Source of the DNA: Komagataeibacter melomenusus
Lineage (GTDB): Bacteria > Pseudomonadota > Alphaproteobacteria > Acetobacterales > Acetobacteraceae
Direction of reading: 5' to 3'
NCBI RefSeq assembly: GCF_013155395.1
Contig: NZ_JABJWC010000025.1
Location: forward strand, 1 to 49,100
Length of the DNA: 49,100 nt
Position numbers and translations under genes: made by a program. Under the pieces are notes generated by a model, which made no database searches, was not told the DNA's origin, and saw nothing but the letters and a program-made list of their open reading frames with translations. Positions 17,379 to 26,117 of this stretch are shown here, one piece after another. Position 1 is the stretch's first letter; every line of letters begins with the position of its first letter.

Positions 17379-17621
17379 ATGGACACCATGCTCACGACCC
17401 AGACCATCCTCTCCCTCCTGCCCGCCCGGTATGCCGCGGATGCGGTTGTCATCTTCTCCTTTCTCATTTCCGGCTGTGCGCTCGTCGCGCGTTTCTGGCG
17501 GCCGCCTGCAGCCGGGTCGAAATGGGTGGTCGTATGGACCCTTGTGACCGCCATGGCGCAACTGCGTGGCTGGAACAGGCCTGCCGACAGGAAAAGTGAT
17601 GCAGCGGACAAGAAACCGTAA
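17379..17621 (+). CDS. small membrane protein of unknown function
   Basis: An 80-residue protein, starting MDTMLTTQTILSLLP, with one strong membrane helix (about 18-38) followed by a second weaker hydrophobic stretch (WVVVWTLVTAMAQL). Such short proteins accompany phage lysis or prophage remnants, but no specific holin signature is seen. It precedes the papain-like gene, separated by a palindromic element. A prophage origin is only a possibility. Confidence 0.5.
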   Translation: MDTMLTTQTILSLLPARYAADAVVIFSFLISGCALVARFWRPPAAGSKWVVVWTLVTAMAQLRGWNRPADRKSDAADKKP

Positions 17622-17706
17622 AGACGTTTCTGCTGAAGCTTTTTTCAAAAAGCTTCAGAAAAATACAGCCTTTTTGAAAAAAGGCATCTGCCAGAAAATT
17701 TTATCA
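17622..17706. repeat. palindromic intergenic element, copy 5 (complete)
   Basis: The GAAGCTTTTTTC hairpin comes first here and the AGCCTTTTT/AAAAAGGC hairpin second, ending CCAGAAAATTTTATC. It is therefore in the opposite order to copy 2. It lies immediately upstream of the papain-like gene. Confidence 0.8.
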
Positions 17707-17729
17707 TTTTTCATCAATGCAGGGCGAAA

Positions 17730-18536
17730 ATGATGCTGCGCAAACTTGGCTGCCGCCCCGCCCAAAGGCGTGCGCGCCAGCCCATGCTCACAACCATGCG
17801 GGGGTTCATGGCCCGTCGCGCACCGCAGCACCTGATCCGTGACAGCATTGACCCTGCTCCCCTCATGCTGGGCAATGATGTGCTGGGCGACTGCACGGCA
17901 GCGGGCATAGGCAACCATATCCGCGCCACCGCGGCCTTGGCAGGCTATCAGGTGGCGGTGGATACGCCTGATGCCGTGCGGTTCTATGCGCTTTCCACCG
18001 GGTATGTGCCCGGCCACCCGGCCACCGATCGGGGCGGGGTGGAAGTGGATGTGCTGACCACCGCCCTGCAACAGGGCTACGCGCTGGCGCGGCAGACCCT
18101 GTTTCCACTCTGGGGCACGCTGGAGCCTGCCGACCTCAATGCCATCCGTAACGTCACGGCGGGGCTGTCGGCGGCCTATCTGGGCGTGCGGCTTGCCGTG
18201 GCGGATATGTGGACCGACGCTGTCGGCAACCCACCGCCATTATGGGACACCCCGACCCCTGCGGCGCGCGGCGATCCCACCCCCGGCAGCGCGGGCGGCC
18301 ACTGCCTGCTGTTATGGGACTATACCGGCACGACCGACACGGATGTGGTGACGCTGTTGACATGGGGCACGCGGCAGAAGGCAACATGGCGCTGGGTGCG
18401 CTCACGCCTCATGGAAGCCCATGGCCTGGCCTGGCGGCAACTGCTGCCTGCGGGTGCCCTCAGCCCCACCCACCAGGACTGGGATGCGCTGGTCAGCGCC
18501 AATGAAGCCTATCTGGCCGGGCCGGAGGCGGTGTGA
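17730..18536 (+). CDS. papain-like (C1/C39-fold) protein of unknown function
   Basis: This 268-residue protein shows a cysteine-protease-like arrangement: Cys55 in GNDVLGDCTAAGIGNH, where GDC-T/V-A-AG is the usual nucleophile context; His191 in GGHCLLLWDY; and a downstream VVTLLTWGTRQKATWRW block that corresponds to the third-residue region, although the usual Asn/Asp is a Thr here. Proteins with this pattern are common in phages and proteobacterial genomic islands. There is no signal peptide. The gene is bracketed by two complete palindromic elements, and it is neither overlapped by nor close to neighbours. The exact function is not known. Confidence 0.6.
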   Translation: MMLRKLGCRPAQRRARQPMLTTMRGFMARRAPQHLIRDSIDPAPLMLGNDVLGDCTAAGIGNHIRATAALAGYQVAVDTPDAVRFYALSTGYVPGHPATDRGGVEVDVLTTALQQGYALARQTLFPLWGTLEPADLNAIRNVTAGLSAAYLGVRLAVADMWTDAVGNPPPLWDTPTPAARGDPTPGSAGGHCLLLWDYTGTTDTDVVTLLTWGTRQKATWRWVRSRLMEAHGLAWRQLLPAGALSPTHQDWDALVSANEAYLAGPEAV

Positions 18537-18540
18537 ACTG

Positions 18541-18626
18541 AAAAAAAGTTTCTGGTGAAGATTTTTTCAAAAAAGCTTCGGAATAACGCCATCTTTTTGA
18601 AAAAAGGCGGCACAAAAAAATCCCAT
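18541..18626. repeat. palindromic intergenic element, copy 6 (complete)
   Basis: AAAAAAAGTTTCTGGTGAAG, a hairpin with T6/A6 inner arms, a CCATC…GGCGG hairpin, then an A-rich right end. It lies between the papain-like gene and the lipoprotein gene. Confidence 0.8.
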
Positions 18627-18661
18627 TTCTTCAATATGACTGCTGGAATCTGCAATAAATC

Positions 18662-19276
18662 ATGAAATTACTTTCGTATTTACTGCTTCTCGCAGTGTGC
18701 CTGTGGGGCTGTGCGCAGGGCAGGCCCGTGCAGACAACCATCCCCGCCGCCATGGCCGGGCTTGAAACCACGCTGGGGCAGGCGGGCATTGTGTCCGTCT
18801 CGCATCCTGCCAACTGGTTGCCAGGGCAGGCCGCGCGCTTTGCCGCCGCCATCCGGACCGCCCAGTGCCGACAGCACGTGGCGGACCCCGTTATCGGCGC
18901 GATTGTGGGGGATGTGACGCTCCAGTTATCGGGCAGTTTTACGCAGGGCGGGCAGTTTAGCGTGGGCGCACTGACCGCCTCGCCCACCTTTGGCATTGCT
19001 GCGGATGCAAGCAGGACCACCAGCCAGCAGGTCAGCCTGCCGGTCTCCTACGCAGCGCTTTCCTCCATGCCGGAGGTGGAAATGGCGCGGCAGGCGACTT
19101 ATGAAACCGCCCTGCTTGGCCAGAACGACGCCATACGCCACACCGCGGCCACGCGCCTGCTGGCCGAGCGCGATGCCTTGCGGCAGGTCACCGATGGGCT
19201 GATTCAGTCATGGCGCGCGGATGACTGCGCGCCTGCCCCGCAGCCGCTCCGGCCTTTTGCCACGCTGCGGCGATAA
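18662..19276 (+). CDS. lipoprotein of unknown function
   Basis: A 204-residue predicted lipoprotein with the signal MKLLSYLLLLAVCLWGC, lipidated at Cys17. The middle is Ala/Ser-rich with alternating hydrophobic residues (about 80-120, LQLSGSFTQGGQFSVGA), and the C-terminal third is helical. Two Cys residues in the mature part could form a disulphide. No family is recognised. It is flanked by palindromic elements on both sides and has no clear operon partner. Confidence 0.65.
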   Translation: MKLLSYLLLLAVCLWGCAQGRPVQTTIPAAMAGLETTLGQAGIVSVSHPANWLPGQAARFAAAIRTAQCRQHVADPVIGAIVGDVTLQLSGSFTQGGQFSVGALTASPTFGIAADASRTTSQQVSLPVSYAALSSMPEVEMARQATYETALLGQNDAIRHTAATRLLAERDALRQVTDGLIQSWRADDCAPAPQPLRPFATLRR

Positions 19277-19283
19277 AAGACCG

Positions 19284-19332
19284 CGTCTTCTGAAGCTTGT
19301 TGAAAACAGCTTTACCAAAAACTTTTACCTGA
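19284..19332. repeat. palindromic intergenic element, copy 7 (half)
   Basis: CTTCTGAAGCTTGTTGAAAA and an AGCTTTACCAAAAACTTTTA right end, that is, one hairpin and one terminal repeat, 3' of the lipoprotein gene. Confidence 0.65.
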
Positions 19333-19382
19333 TGGCAAAATGATCGGACAGGCCGCAGGTCTGCATGATTTTATGAAGTCAA

Positions 19383-19459
19383 TGGCGGACTCGAAAGGAT
19401 TCGAACCTTCGACCTTCGCCTTCGGAGGGCGACGCTCTATCCAGCTGAGCTACGAGTCC
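19383..19459 (-). tRNA. tRNA-Arg (CCG)
   Basis: A 77-nt cloverleaf on the minus strand with encoded CCA. The acceptor stem is GGACTCG/CGAGTCC, the D-arm is GCTCAGCTGGATAGAGC, the anticodon loop is CTCCGAA (anticodon CCG, reading CGG), and the T-arm is GAAGGTTCGAATCCTTT. Confidence 0.96.
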
Positions 19460-19515
19460 ACTCACGTCTGCATACATCGCCATTGGGTGGAACGCCAGCC
19501 CCCAATCGGTAAAAA

Positions 19516-20601
19516 TCATCGTGGTGCGATCGCGTCCATCCGTCCGGGCAGGATGGGCAGTGGGGTGTCGTGGCCTGCGGGTTCGGCCATCCATGCCGCC
19601 GCCGCCGCATCCCCGCCCGAGGGCAGGAAGCGCTCGGGGTGCAGGATCCAGCCGGTCATGTCCGCCGTCACCTTCTCGCCTGCCCGCCCGCGGGTGAGCA
19701 GGTGGTAGCCGTTGGGGATGTAATCCAGCCTTGTGCCCGCGGGCATGTGCCGCCATGCCCGCGCCATGGCGGCAGCGGGCACGATCTGGTCGCACCCGCC
19801 ATAGACCACCAGCACGGGGCCATGCATGCGGGCGCTGGCATGGGCGGCCTGGTGCATGAGGTCGGTCAGCCCGGCCAGGGCCGTGGTTGCGGTGTCGCGC
19901 AGGGTCAGCGGGTCGTAATACAGGCGGGCCAGGGCAAGCTGGTCGTCGGCTGCGGTCACGTGTACGGGGAGTTCACGCCCGCTCAGCCGCCAGCGCGGGG
20001 CCATGGCCGCCATGAGGTGGGTGGTCAGGCGCGCGCCTGCGTCCAGATCCCACAACGCCGGGGCCAGCAGGATCGTGCCTGCCACCGGCGGCGCGTCAGG
20101 CCCGGCCGCCATGACGGCCGCCAGCGCGCCGCCCATGCTCTCGCCCATGATGTAAAGCGGCACGCCGGGGTGTTCACGTCCGATACTGGTGACCAGAGTG
20201 CTGACCGTGCGGCGCAGCGCGTCCGTGCCCACCCAGCCGCCGCGTGCCTGTGTCTGGCCAAAGCCGGGCAGGTCGGGGGCGACCACGCTCAGCCCGGCGG
20301 CATTGAGCGCCGGGGCCGGGCGCTCCCACGCATCGCGGCTGTCATTGAAGCCGTGCAGCGCCAGGATCACCGCGCGTTCCGGCCCATGGGCGGGCCAGAG
20401 GCGCAGCGGCACGGCACCCACGCCCGCAATATCCACCACGCGGTCAGGCGGTATGAGGCGGGCAAGTTCGGCATGCCGCGCGGGCGGCGTGGGGGCCGGG
20501 GCCTCGTGGGTGGCGCAGGCGGTCAACATCACAAAAAGCGCTGGATAAAGCAGGCGTGACAGGCGAATGTTTGAAAGCACGGCAATCCTGCGTATCATCA
20601 T
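19516..20601 (-). CDS. alpha/beta-hydrolase lipoprotein (monoacylglycerol-lipase-like)
   Basis: This 361-residue hydrolase carries a lipoprotein signal with lipobox MLTAC, so it should be tethered to a membrane on the periplasmic side. ILALHGFNDSRDAWERPA contains the HG oxyanion motif, GESMGGALA holds nucleophile Ser155, VVYGGCDQIVP has the catalytic Asp, and the His lies in IPNGYHLLTR. Proteins of this type act on acylglycerols or esters (serine aminopeptidase S33/Hydrolase_4 group). Upstream reading to 20808 runs through the divergent zinc-finger gene, so ATG at 20601 or 20598 is preferred. The substrate is not known. Confidence 0.82.
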   Translation of the reverse strand: MMIRRIAVLSNIRLSRLLYPALFVMLTACATHEAPAPTPPARHAELARLIPPDRVVDIAGVGAVPLRLWPAHGPERAVILALHGFNDSRDAWERPAPALNAAGLSVVAPDLPGFGQTQARGGWVGTDALRRTVSTLVTSIGREHPGVPLYIMGESMGGALAAVMAAGPDAPPVAGTILLAPALWDLDAGARLTTHLMAAMAPRWRLSGRELPVHVTAADDQLALARLYYDPLTLRDTATTALAGLTDLMHQAAHASARMHGPVLVVYGGCDQIVPAAAMARAWRHMPAGTRLDYIPNGYHLLTRGRAGEKVTADMTGWILHPERFLPSGGDAAAAAWMAEPAGHDTPLPILPGRMDAIAPR

Positions 20602-20674
20602 GGGCCAGCGCATGGCCCATCCATCGGGCGCGCCATGCAAATCCAAGCCGGACAACAACCCGAGGCCGATCAGA

Positions 20675-20890
20675 ATGCAAGCCCTGTCCCACGATCCCGC
20701 ACCGCACCCCCGCCTGGGCACGATTGAAACCATCGTGGTCGATTCGCGCACCCTGTCCTGTGATGGTGGCCTCGGCGCGCTCGGCCACCCGCGCGTGTTC
20801 CTGCGCATCGCCCATCACCAGACCTTCTGCCCCTACTGCTCCCGCCTGTTCGTGCTCAACCCCGATGCACCGGCGGGTGACGCGCACTGA
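20675..20890 (+). CDS. small CHCC zinc-finger protein
   Basis: A 71-residue protein with Cys in TLSCDGG, His in ALGHPRV and a CPYC pair in QTFCPYCSRLF. This C-x-H-x-C-x2-C layout matches the zf-CHCC family related to mitochondrial complex I subunit NDUFS6, which binds one zinc. It ends 14 nt before polA and is probably cotranscribed. It diverges from the hydrolase gene. Alternative upstream starts would overlap the hydrolase 5' end. Confidence 0.85.
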   Translation: MQALSHDPAPHPRLGTIETIVVDSRTLSCDGGLGALGHPRVFLRIAHHQTFCPYCSRLFVLNPDAPAGDAH

Positions 20891-20904
20891 CCGCTCCTGC
20901 ATCC

Positions 20905-23673
20905 ATGTCCAGCGACACGCCGCTTCACCTGATCCTGGTGGATGGCTCGGGATATATCTTCCGTGCCTTCCACGCCCTGCCGCCCATGACCAGCCCCGAT
21001 GGCACGCCCGTCAATGCGGTGTATGGCTTTACCAACATGCTCTCGCGCCTCCTGCGCGAGCATGCGGGCACCCATCTTGCGGTCATATTCGATGCGGGCC
21101 GCCATACCTTCCGCAATGACCTGTATGGCGAATACAAGGCCCACCGCCCCGAACCGCCCGAGGAACTGCGCCCGCAGTTCAGCCTCGTGCGCGATGCGAC
21201 CGCAGCCTTTGGCGTGCCCGCCATCGAGCAGGCAGGCTGGGAAGCCGATGACCTGATCGCAGCCTATGCCCGCCAGGCCACCGATGCGGGCGGGCAGTGC
21301 ACCATCTATTCCTCCGACAAGGACCTGATGCAGCTCATCCGCCCCGGCGTGATGATGATGGACCCGATCAAGAACCGCCCGATCGGACCGAAGGAAGTTG
21401 AAGCGAAATTTGGCGTCACCCCGGACCACGTGGCCGAGGTGCAGGCCCTGATCGGCGACCCGGTGGACAACGTGCCCGGCGTGCCCGGAATCGGCCCCAA
21501 GACCGCCTCGGCCCTGATGGCGGAATATGGCTCGCTCGAGGCCATTCTGGCAGGTGCCGAGGGCATGAAGCCGTCCAAGCGGCGCGAGAACCTGCTGGCC
21601 CATGCCGACATGGCCCGCCTGTCCTACAAACTCGTCACGCTGTGCGAGGACGCGCCATGCCCCGAGCCACTGGCCGATCTGGGCTGCTGCGATGTGGACA
21701 TGGAGCGGCTGGGCGCATGGCTGTCGGATATGGGGTTTTCATCGCTGTTGCAGCGCATGGGGCTCAAGGCAAAACCGCGCCCGCGCCTGTCGGCGCATGA
21801 CACGCTGGCGGCAGCCCCGGTGGCCCCGCGCCCGCCCTTTCCGCCCGAGCCTTATGGCCCCTACATCACCGTGACCGATCCCGAGGCGCTGCGGGAATGG
21901 GTCAGCGAGGCCCGTACCAGCGGCGTATGCGCGGTCGATACCGAAACCGACGGGCTTGACCCGCTCACGGCACCACTCGTGGGCATCTCGCTTGCGCCGC
22001 GCTGCGGGCGGGCGTGTTATATTCCGCTGGGCCATCAGGTTGACCTGATGGACAGCGCGGGCGCGCCCCAGATGCAGGTGCAGGCCGCGCTGGAAATCCT
22101 CGAGCCGCTATTTGCCGACCCGTCGGTGCTCAAGGTGTTCCAGAACGCCAAGTTCGACCTGCTGGTGCTCACCCAGGCAGGCAGCGTGCAGCCGGCCCCG
22201 ATCGATGACACCATGCTGATCTCGTATGCGCAGTCCGCAGGCCAGCACGGGCAGGGGATGGATGAGCTTTCACGCCTGACCCTCGACCACACGCCCATCC
22301 CTTATGATGAAGTGACCGGCACGGGCCGCAAGCGGGTCGTGTTCTCGCAGGTGGCGATTGACCGCGCCACGCCGTACGCGGCGGAAGATGCGGATGTGAC
22401 CCTGCGCCTGTGGCAGGTGCTCAAACCACAGTTGCGCACCAACACGGCGCTGGCGCTGTATGAGGAAATGGAGCGCCCGCTGGTGCCCATCCTGGCCGAT
22501 ATGGAGCGGGCGGGCATCAAGGTCGATGCCGATGACCTGCGCGCCATGTCCACCGAGTTCGCGGGCCGCATGGGGGTGATCGAGGCCGAGATTCACAAGC
22601 TGGCCGGGCGTGACTTCAATGTCGGCTCCCCCAAGCAACTGGGCGAGATCCTGTTTGACGAGATGGGCCTGCCCGGCGGCAAGCGCACCAAGGCGGGCGC
22701 GTGGGGCACGGATTCGGCGGTGTTGCAGGACCTGGCCGATCAGGGCCACGACCTGCCCGCGCGCATTCTGGCCTGGCGGCAACTGGCCAAGCTCAAGAGC
22801 ACCTATGCCGATGCGCTGCTCAACCAGATCAACCCCGCCACGGGGCGCGTGCACACCTCGTTCCAGATGGCGGTCACGACAACGGGCCGCCTGTCATCGA
22901 ACGACCCCAACCTGCAGAACATCCCCATCCGCACGGAGGAGGGCGGGCGCATCCGCCGCGCCTTTGTGGCTGAACCGGGGCATGTGCTGGTCTCGGCCGA
23001 TTATTCACAGATCGAGCTGCGGCTGCTGGCTGACGTGGCGGATATTCCTGCGTTGCGGGAGGCGTTCGAACTGCGGCAGGACATCCATGCCCGCACGGCC
23101 TCCGAGGTGTTCGGCATCCCGCTTGAGGGCATGGACCCGCTGACCCGCAGGCGCGCCAAGGCCATCAATTTCGGCATCATCTACGGCATCAGCGCCTTCG
23201 GGCTGAGCCGCCAGCTTGGCATCTCTCCTGGCGAGGCACGGGGGTATATCGACGCCTATTTCGCCCGCTATCCCGGCATCCGCGATTACATGGAACGCGT
23301 GAAGGCGGAGGCGCGCAAGAACGGCTATGTCACCACGCCATTCGGCCGCCGCTGCTTTGTGCCGGGCATTGCCGACAAGAGCGCCGTGCGCCGCAACTAT
23401 GCCGAACGCCAGGCCATCAACGCCCCGCTGCAGGGCGGTGCCGCTGACATCATCAAACGCGCCATGGTGCGAATTCCTGCTGCCCTGTCCGATGCGGGGC
23501 TTGACGGACGCATGCTCCTTCAGGTCCATGACGAACTTGTGTTCGAGGTGCGCAAGGATGATGCCGATCGTCTGGCAGCCCTCGTCAAACAGGTCATGGA
23601 ATCCGCGGCGGCCCTGTCGGTGCCTCTGGTCGTGGAAACCGGGACCGGAACGAACTGGGCAGATGCACATTGA
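20905..23673 (+). CDS. polA: DNA polymerase I
   Basis: A 922-residue full-length family A polymerase for gap filling and repair. The N-terminal third is the 5'-3' exonuclease (VDGSGYIFRAFHALP at the start, GWEADDLIAAYA, helix-hairpin-helix GVPGIGPKTA). A 3'-5' exonuclease follows, with VDTETDGLDPL retaining the Asp-x-Glu pair, so proofreading should be active. The polymerase motifs are A (VSADYSQIELRLLA), B (RRRAKAINFGIIYGIS) and C (LLQVHDELVFEV). The following SCO-like gene begins within a few nucleotides of the stop. Confidence 0.98.
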   Translation: MSSDTPLHLILVDGSGYIFRAFHALPPMTSPDGTPVNAVYGFTNMLSRLLREHAGTHLAVIFDAGRHTFRNDLYGEYKAHRPEPPEELRPQFSLVRDATAAFGVPAIEQAGWEADDLIAAYARQATDAGGQCTIYSSDKDLMQLIRPGVMMMDPIKNRPIGPKEVEAKFGVTPDHVAEVQALIGDPVDNVPGVPGIGPKTASALMAEYGSLEAILAGAEGMKPSKRRENLLAHADMARLSYKLVTLCEDAPCPEPLADLGCCDVDMERLGAWLSDMGFSSLLQRMGLKAKPRPRLSAHDTLAAAPVAPRPPFPPEPYGPYITVTDPEALREWVSEARTSGVCAVDTETDGLDPLTAPLVGISLAPRCGRACYIPLGHQVDLMDSAGAPQMQVQAALEILEPLFADPSVLKVFQNAKFDLLVLTQAGSVQPAPIDDTMLISYAQSAGQHGQGMDELSRLTLDHTPIPYDEVTGTGRKRVVFSQVAIDRATPYAAEDADVTLRLWQVLKPQLRTNTALALYEEMERPLVPILADMERAGIKVDADDLRAMSTEFAGRMGVIEAEIHKLAGRDFNVGSPKQLGEILFDEMGLPGGKRTKAGAWGTDSAVLQDLADQGHDLPARILAWRQLAKLKSTYADALLNQINPATGRVHTSFQMAVTTTGRLSSNDPNLQNIPIRTEEGGRIRRAFVAEPGHVLVSADYSQIELRLLADVADIPALREAFELRQDIHARTASEVFGIPLEGMDPLTRRRAKAINFGIIYGISAFGLSRQLGISPGEARGYIDAYFARYPGIRDYMERVKAEARKNGYVTTPFGRRCFVPGIADKSAVRRNYAERQAINAPLQGGAADIIKRAMVRIPAALSDAGLDGRMLLQVHDELVFEVRKDDADRLAALVKQVMESAAALSVPLVVETGTGTNWADAH

Positions 23674-23675
23674 TA

Positions 23676-24302
23676 ATGCGAAATGAACGGGACCGGTTTT
23701 TCGTGCTGGTCGGGTTTGCCATCCTGGTGGTCTCCTCGATCGCGGGGTATTTCGGCTATCGTTATTCCGACAGCGCGCCGGTACCGCTGACAACCTATGG
23801 CAACCCGGTTGGCGGGTCGTTCAGGCTGATCAACGGGGCGGATGGCTCGGTGCTTGATACCGACTTCCGCGGCCGGTGGATGCTGATCTATTTTGGCGAT
23901 ACCCACTGCCCCGATGATGTGTGCGGCGCCACCGTCAAGGCCATGGCCGAGGGCGTGGAAGCGCTGGGCCACGACCGCGCGCGGCTGGCCGTGCCCATCT
24001 TCATCACGCTCGACCCCATGCGCGACAACTCCGACGTGCTGCGCACCTATGCCCTGCGCTATGGCTCGCATGTAACGGTCATGACCGGCTCGCCCAAGAT
24101 GATCCAGGCCGTGGCCAAGGAGTATCATGCCCCCTATGTGCGCCGTGATGGCGCCAATGGGGATTACAGCATGGAGCCTGCCAGCCAGATCGTGATCATG
24201 TCGCCCACCGGGCGTTATGAGGGCAGCCTGCCCGCTACCGCCACGGCAGCCGACATTACGGCCCGCATGACGGAACTCATGTCGCCCGCGGCGCATCACT
24301 GA
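23676..24302 (+). CDS. SCO1/SenC-like thioredoxin-fold protein with altered copper site
   Basis: This 208-residue protein has an N-terminal membrane anchor (about 9-28) and a periplasmic thioredoxin fold: GGSFRLINGADGSVLDTDFRGRWMLIYFG, then HCPDDVCGATV, then PIFITLDPMRDNSDVLRTYA. SCO proteins normally carry CxxxC and a distal His for copper delivery to cytochrome oxidase. Here the Cys pair is spaced CxxxxC and the usual histidine region reads YSMEPASQIVIMSP, without His. It may be a redox rather than copper protein. ATG at 23676 is 2 nt after the polA stop; TTG at 23670 is an alternative. Confidence 0.85.
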   Translation: MRNERDRFFVLVGFAILVVSSIAGYFGYRYSDSAPVPLTTYGNPVGGSFRLINGADGSVLDTDFRGRWMLIYFGDTHCPDDVCGATVKAMAEGVEALGHDRARLAVPIFITLDPMRDNSDVLRTYALRYGSHVTVMTGSPKMIQAVAKEYHAPYVRRDGANGDYSMEPASQIVIMSPTGRYEGSLPATATAADITARMTELMSPAAHH

Positions 24303-24319
24303 ACCGGGTGGGCCAGCGC

Positions 24320-26002
24320 ATGCGGGCAGTGTGGCACAGGCTGGGCCTCGTGGCGTTCATGCTGGGCGGCCTGCATGCGCTGCCCGCGGCGGGGCTGGCA
24401 CAGGGCACGGGCAGCCCCCATCGCGGGGGCACCCTGCGGCTGACGGCGGCGAGTGCTTCAGGCACGCTCGATCCGCAGATCAGCTACACCAGCCAGTACA
24501 TGCAGCTTGCCACGGTCATTTATGACGGGCTGCTCACCTACCCCAAGCTGGAGGGGCCGGCAGGCAACCAGGTGGTGCCTGACCTGGCCGAGGCCATGCC
24601 CGCGCCGCTTGATGGCGGGCGCACATGGGTGTTCACCCTGCGTGAAGGCATCCGTTTCTCAGATGGCGCGCCGGTTACGGTGGAGGATGTGGCAGCCTCC
24701 CTGCGGCGCATCTTCAAGGTGGGCACGCCTACGGCGGGCTCGTTTTACGGCGCCATAGTGGGGGCGGATGCCTGCCTGCGTAATAGTGCACACTGCACGC
24801 TGCAAGGCGGGGTGGAAACCGACCCCGCCACCCGCCGCATCACCATCCGCCTGACCGGGCCGGACTCGGAGTTTCCGCAAAAACTCGCTTTCGGCCATGC
24901 TTCCATCCTGCCCGCGTCAACGCCCGCGCATGATCTGGGTAATGTGGCCGCCCCCGGCACGGGGCCGTATCACATCGTATCCTCCGATCCTGAGCGCGGG
25001 CTGGTGCTGGAACGCAATCCCTATTTTCATGAATGGAGCGAGGCGGCGCAGCCTGATGGGTATGTGGACCGCATCGTCTATGATTTCGGCCTGTCGGAAG
25101 AAGATGCGGTCACGGCTGTCGAGCGCGGGCAGTATGACTGGATGGCGGGCCTCAAGCCGCTTGACCGGCTGGGCGAGATCGGCAGCCGCTACACGGCGCA
25201 GGTGCATGTCTCCCCGCTTTATGGCCTGATCTTCCTGCCGATGAACGTCAACATCCCGCCCTTTGACCAGCTCAAGGCGCGCGAGGCCGTAAACTACGCG
25301 CTTGACCGCCGCGCCATGACCATTCTGTACGGCGGGTCGGGCATTGCCACCCCGCTGTGCCGCATGGTGCCCCCCGGCCTGCTGCCCGGTGATGGCGCGT
25401 GTGCCTGGACGCGCGGCGCCGACCCTGACCATCCTTTAACGCCCTGGGCGCACCCCGACCTGCAACGTGCCCGCCAGCTTGTGCGTGAAAGCGGCACGGC
25501 GGGCATGGATGTGACCCTGATCGTGCCCGCTACCGCCATGTATGTGAGCATGGGCACCTACCTGCGCGACATGCTCGAGGCGATCGGCTACCACGCGCGC
25601 CTGCACCCGCTCTCGCCTGCCATGGAGGGCAATTACGCCGCCAATACCGCCAACCATGTGCAGATCAGCCTGCTGGGATGGTACGCGGATTACGCCTCGC
25701 CCTCCAACTTTCTCGACACATTGTTCGGCTGCGAGAACTTCCATCCCGGTTCCGACAGTTCCATCAACATGTCCGGCCTGTGCGATGCGGTAATGCAGGG
25801 GCTCGTGGCGCGTATCCGCAGCGAACCCGACCCGCAGGCGGCCCTGGCGCTCTGGGGGCAGGTAGATGACCGCATCACCCGCCTTGCCCCTGCCGCCCCC
25901 ATGATCAGCACGCGCTATGTCGATCTCGTCTCGCCCCGGCTGGGCCATTACTTTGTAACCAGCCTGTACCACATGGCGTTTTCTCGCGTGTGGGTGCAGT
26001 AA
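24320..26002 (+). CDS. periplasmic oligopeptide/nickel-type ABC substrate-binding protein
   Basis: This 560-residue protein begins with a signal peptide (cleavage near GLAQ-G) and has the class C (SBP_bac_5) fold. GGTLRLTAAS, DPQISYTSQYMQLATVIYDGLLTY, and WVFTLREGIRFSDGAPVTVEDVAASL are typical of DppA/OppA proteins; the late IYDGG…GYYADYASPSNFLDTLFGCEN region completes lobe two. No permease or ATPase gene accompanies it, so it must use transporters encoded elsewhere or be a solitary receptor. A GTG at 24308 would add four residues. The ligand is unknown. Confidence 0.9.
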   Translation: MRAVWHRLGLVAFMLGGLHALPAAGLAQGTGSPHRGGTLRLTAASASGTLDPQISYTSQYMQLATVIYDGLLTYPKLEGPAGNQVVPDLAEAMPAPLDGGRTWVFTLREGIRFSDGAPVTVEDVAASLRRIFKVGTPTAGSFYGAIVGADACLRNSAHCTLQGGVETDPATRRITIRLTGPDSEFPQKLAFGHASILPASTPAHDLGNVAAPGTGPYHIVSSDPERGLVLERNPYFHEWSEAAQPDGYVDRIVYDFGLSEEDAVTAVERGQYDWMAGLKPLDRLGEIGSRYTAQVHVSPLYGLIFLPMNVNIPPFDQLKAREAVNYALDRRAMTILYGGSGIATPLCRMVPPGLLPGDGACAWTRGADPDHPLTPWAHPDLQRARQLVRESGTAGMDVTLIVPATAMYVSMGTYLRDMLEAIGYHARLHPLSPAMEGNYAANTANHVQISLLGWYADYASPSNFLDTLFGCENFHPGSDSSINMSGLCDAVMQGLVARIRSEPDPQAALALWGQVDDRITRLAPAAPMISTRYVDLVSPRLGHYFVTSLYHMAFSRVWVQ

Positions 26003-26012
26003 GGACGATACT

Positions 26013-26057
26013 GGATAAAAGTTTCTGGGTGCCGCCTTCATTCAAACAGGCTCTCAA
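26013..26057. repeat. palindromic intergenic element, copy 8 (left half)
   Basis: GGATAAAAGTTTCTGGGTGC then GCCTTCATTCAAACAGGC, the left end and a decayed first hairpin, between two convergent genes. Confidence 0.65.
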
Positions 26058-26090
26058 ACACAAAACCCCGCCGGATAACCGGCGGGGCCT
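26058..26090 (-). terminator. intrinsic terminator of the DUF2501 gene
   Basis: On the minus strand, a 9-bp perfect stem CCCCGCCGG/CCGGCGGGG with loop TTAT is followed by TTTTGTGTTT. It lies about 30 nt after the stop codon. Confidence 0.85.
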
Positions 26091-26117
26091 GTAAAACGGG
26101 GCGATAGGCCGCGTTGA

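Noticed and set aside
15990-17648. A long (552-codon) minus-strand frame opposite levansucrase
   Set aside because: GC-rich shadow of a gene with intact catalytic motifs; the predicted protein has no recognisable domain.
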